A stretch of 64,000 nucleotides of DNA. Origin: Streptomyces guryensis. GTDB taxonomy: Bacteria; Actinomycetota; Actinomycetes; Streptomycetales; Streptomycetaceae. Every line of letters begins with the position of its first letter. Position 1 is the first letter of the stretch. The stretch is taken from the NCBI RefSeq assembly GCF_021261325.1, contig NZ_JAJSBI010000004.1, forward strand, positions 434,001-498,000, written 5' to 3'. Under the pieces are notes generated by a model that saw nothing but the letters and a program-made list of their open reading frames with translations, made no database searches and was not told the DNA's origin. Positions 62,515-64,000 of this stretch are shown piece by piece. The translations under genes and the position numbers were made by a program.

Positions 62515-63495
62515 TCACCGTCCGAGAATCCGGTCGACCTCGGCCAGCTGCCGGTCGGTGAGCGGTCCCTTCGCGATCGCGCCGGCGTTCTGCTCCGCCT
62601 GCGCGACCGAACGGAAGCCGGGGATCGGGACGGTGCGCGGACTGCGCGCCCACAGCCAGGCGAGAGCGCCCTGGGCGACGGTACGGCCGCCGCTGGTGAG
62701 GATCTCCCGGAGCGCGTCGATACGGGCGACCCAGTCCGGGTCGGCTCCGGCGCCCTGGCTGAAGCCCTCGAGCCAGGCCGGCGGCTTGCTTCGGATGTCG
62801 CCCGCCTCCAGGGCGCCTTGACGCCTCCCCGCCAGCAATCCCATGGCCAGCGGGCTGCGGTTGATGCTCGCGAGCCCCGACTCCTCGCACAGCGCGAACA
62901 TCTCGGGCGCGTCCTGCAGCACGTTGGCCGCATGCTGCACGGCCGCACAGTGCTCCCCCTCGGCGAACACGGCGGCGCGGGCCGGGTCGTCGGTGCTCCA
63001 GGCGTAGGCGCGGATCAGCCCCTCCCGTACGAACTCCTCGCACAGGTCCCGGAGTTCGGCGGCCCGCTCGGGCTCGGCGTCGGAGATGTGCAGCTGGTAG
63101 AGGTCGACGTAGTCGGTCTCCAGCCGCTTCAGCGACGCGGTCAGCGCGCGGCGGGCGTGCGCCGGGGAGTCGTCGCGGCCGATGAGGGTTCGGGTCTCCT
63201 CGTCGAAGACGTTGCCCCACTTGGTGGCCACGACCACGTCGGCGCGGTGCTTGCCCAGGGCCCGGCCGAGGATGCGCTCGCTGTGTCCGGTGCCGTAGGT
63301 GTCAGCGGTGTCGAAGAAGCTCACGCCGAGGTCCAGGGCGCGCCGGATCGCCCGTACGGACTCGTCGTCGTCGACCCTGCCCCAGCCGAGGGGCTGCCCT
63401 TCGGTGTTCTGCCACTCGCCTCCGATGGCCCAGCAGCCGAAGCCGAGAGCGCTTACCACGATGCCGCTGCGACCGAGGGTCCTGTTCGTCTCCAT
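62515..63495 (-). CDS. Aldo/keto reductase
   Basis: A 326-residue (beta/alpha)8 NADPH-dependent oxidoreductase. The chosen start is ATG 63495 (METNRTLGRSG); no strong ribosome site is present. The catalytic Asp and Tyr are in FFDTADTYGTGHSE, the Lys in VVATKWGN and the His in LYQLHISDAEP. The C-terminal cofactor region reads VPIPGFRSVAQAEQN. It belongs with the YhdN/AKR11-13-type oxidoreductases; the substrate is unknown. Single gene, divergent from nothing in the window. Confidence 0.92.
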   Translation of the reverse strand: METNRTLGRSGIVVSALGFGCWAIGGEWQNTEGQPLGWGRVDDDESVRAIRRALDLGVSFFDTADTYGTGHSERILGRALGKHRADVVVATKWGNVFDEETRTLIGRDDSPAHARRALTASLKRLETDYVDLYQLHISDAEPERAAELRDLCEEFVREGLIRAYAWSTDDPARAAVFAEGEHCAAVQHAANVLQDAPEMFALCEESGLASINRSPLAMGLLAGRRQGALEAGDIRSKPPAWLEGFSQGAGADPDWVARIDALREILTSGGRTVAQGALAWLWARSPRTVPIPGFRSVAQAEQNAGAIAKGPLTDRQLAEVDRILGR

Positions 63496-63551
63496 GACCG
63501 AGAACGGTAGGAGTTGGAGCGCACACGAAGGCAAGGGGTGGTGCGCGTGAC

Positions 63552-63878
63552 TTACGCCTGGCCGGTCTCGAAGCGGGAGATGCGACCGTCGTCCTCGATG
63601 GTGAAGTTCCAGCGGGTGCGCATCTCGCCCCAGGCGTCGTTGCGGTAGTGGGCGAGGAGGGCGCGACCGCCCTGGGACTCGTTGTCGACGTCCAGGTGGC
63701 CGTTGGAGGCGAAGATCTCCCGGTCGATCCAGTCGGCGAGGTCGCGGTCGGAGCCGTCGTCCGCCATGGTCGCGTCCTCGGTGAGGAGGGACAGGAAGGC
63801 GTCGCGGTCGTGGGCGTTGACGGCGGTGACGAACGCGCGGACGGCCGGATCGCTGAGTTTGGCTGGCTGAATCGTCAT
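63552..63878 (-). CDS. NTF2-like (SnoaL-type) small protein
   Basis: A 108-residue cone-shaped alpha/beta protein. The chosen start is ATG 63878. The opening helix AVRAFVTAVNAHDRDAFLSL, followed by LTEDATMADDG, is the usual SnoaL/NTF2-like front. DLADWIDREIFASNGHLDV and the strands WNFTIEDDGRISRFETGQA complete the fold. Members are small isomerases, cyclases or ligand binders; the catalytic residues cannot be identified. Single gene; starts 56 bases after the aldo/keto reductase start on the same strand side. Confidence 0.8.
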   Translation of the reverse strand: MTIQPAKLSDPAVRAFVTAVNAHDRDAFLSLLTEDATMADDGSDRDLADWIDREIFASNGHLDVDNESQGGRALLAHYRNDAWGEMRTRWNFTIEDDGRISRFETGQA

Positions 63879-63960
63879 GCCAGCAGAGTCACACCGGCCG
63901 CCGGGACCCGCCACCCGAACGGCTGCGCGGACGGGTCCGCGAGGTGTGAGGAGTGCGACG

Positions 63961-64000
63961 GTGGACACGCGGAGGGGAGTGGTCCTGTTCGTCCGTCCCT
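63961..64000 (+). CDS. Start of a gene cut by the window end
   Basis: TGAGGAG at 63947-63953 stands 7 bases before GTG 63961, which opens an uninterrupted frame (VDTRRGVVLFVRP) to the last base. Only 13 codons are visible, so nothing can be said about the product. Confidence 0.35.
   Translation, partial: MDTRRGVVLFVRP

Overview
The window is chromosomal DNA from a Streptomyces or a very close relative. The sequence is about 70 percent G+C, third codon positions are almost all G or C, GTG starts are common, and the gene order malE-malF-malG / malR / glnE / glnA2 / nadE / panB / map is that of the Streptomyces core chromosome.

Left part (1-16 kb). A starch and maltose block: the broken start of a secreted amylase cut off beside a decayed IS200/IS605-type tnpB, a secreted GH30 glycosidase with a perfect CebR-type operator, a secreted GH13 alpha-amylase, a cytoplasmic alpha-glucosidase (aglA), the maltose ABC importer (malG, malF, malE) and the divergent LacI-family repressor malR. 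Repeated CTTGCA/TGCAAG operator-like motifs tie the amylases, malE and malR into one regulon. Extracellular amylase makes maltodextrins, MalEFG imports them and AglA hydrolyses them. A PAP2 membrane protein and glnE follow.

Middle part (16-34 kb). glnA2, a DUF3105/DUF305 pair, a secreted sedolisin and nadE are followed by an accessory island at 24-28.6 kb. The island holds a whiJ-like set (DUF397 protein, Scr1/DUF5753 HTH regulator, a small orphan, a HATPase) and a polymorphic-toxin locus whose large secreted N-terminal part has been cut away from its Hint-plus-toxin C-terminus, with the immunity-like gene still present. Two MFS exporters, an endonuclease/exonuclease/phosphatase protein, a TetR regulator and panB come next.

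Right-centre (34-48 kb). A drug-type ABC exporter is preceded by 11-bp-phased direct repeats of the kind SARP regulators bind, and faces a very large SARP/NB-ARC/TPR regulator with five 36-residue repeats in its linker. Then come a lone serine recombinase, an M50 protease, an F420 reductase, a frameshifted sialidase and an MFS gene interrupted by a 38-bp palindrome.

Right part (48-64 kb). map, an iron-regulated heme oxygenase, a PhzF protein, the iron-regulated efeO-efeB-efeU operon, a primase/polymerase-like protein, an Rsm22-family methyltransferase, an MFS gene overlapping a serine hydrolase with an apparent CTG start, an SDR, a D,D-carboxypeptidase, an orphan TnpB-type right end, an aldo/keto reductase and an NTF2-like protein.

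Two families of dispersed intergenic repeats (5 and 2 copies) and several bidirectional hairpins separate the transcription units. No rRNA, tRNA, CRISPR array or replication origin was seen. Several broken genes differ from an intact reading frame by single bases, so sequencing error is a live alternative for those.
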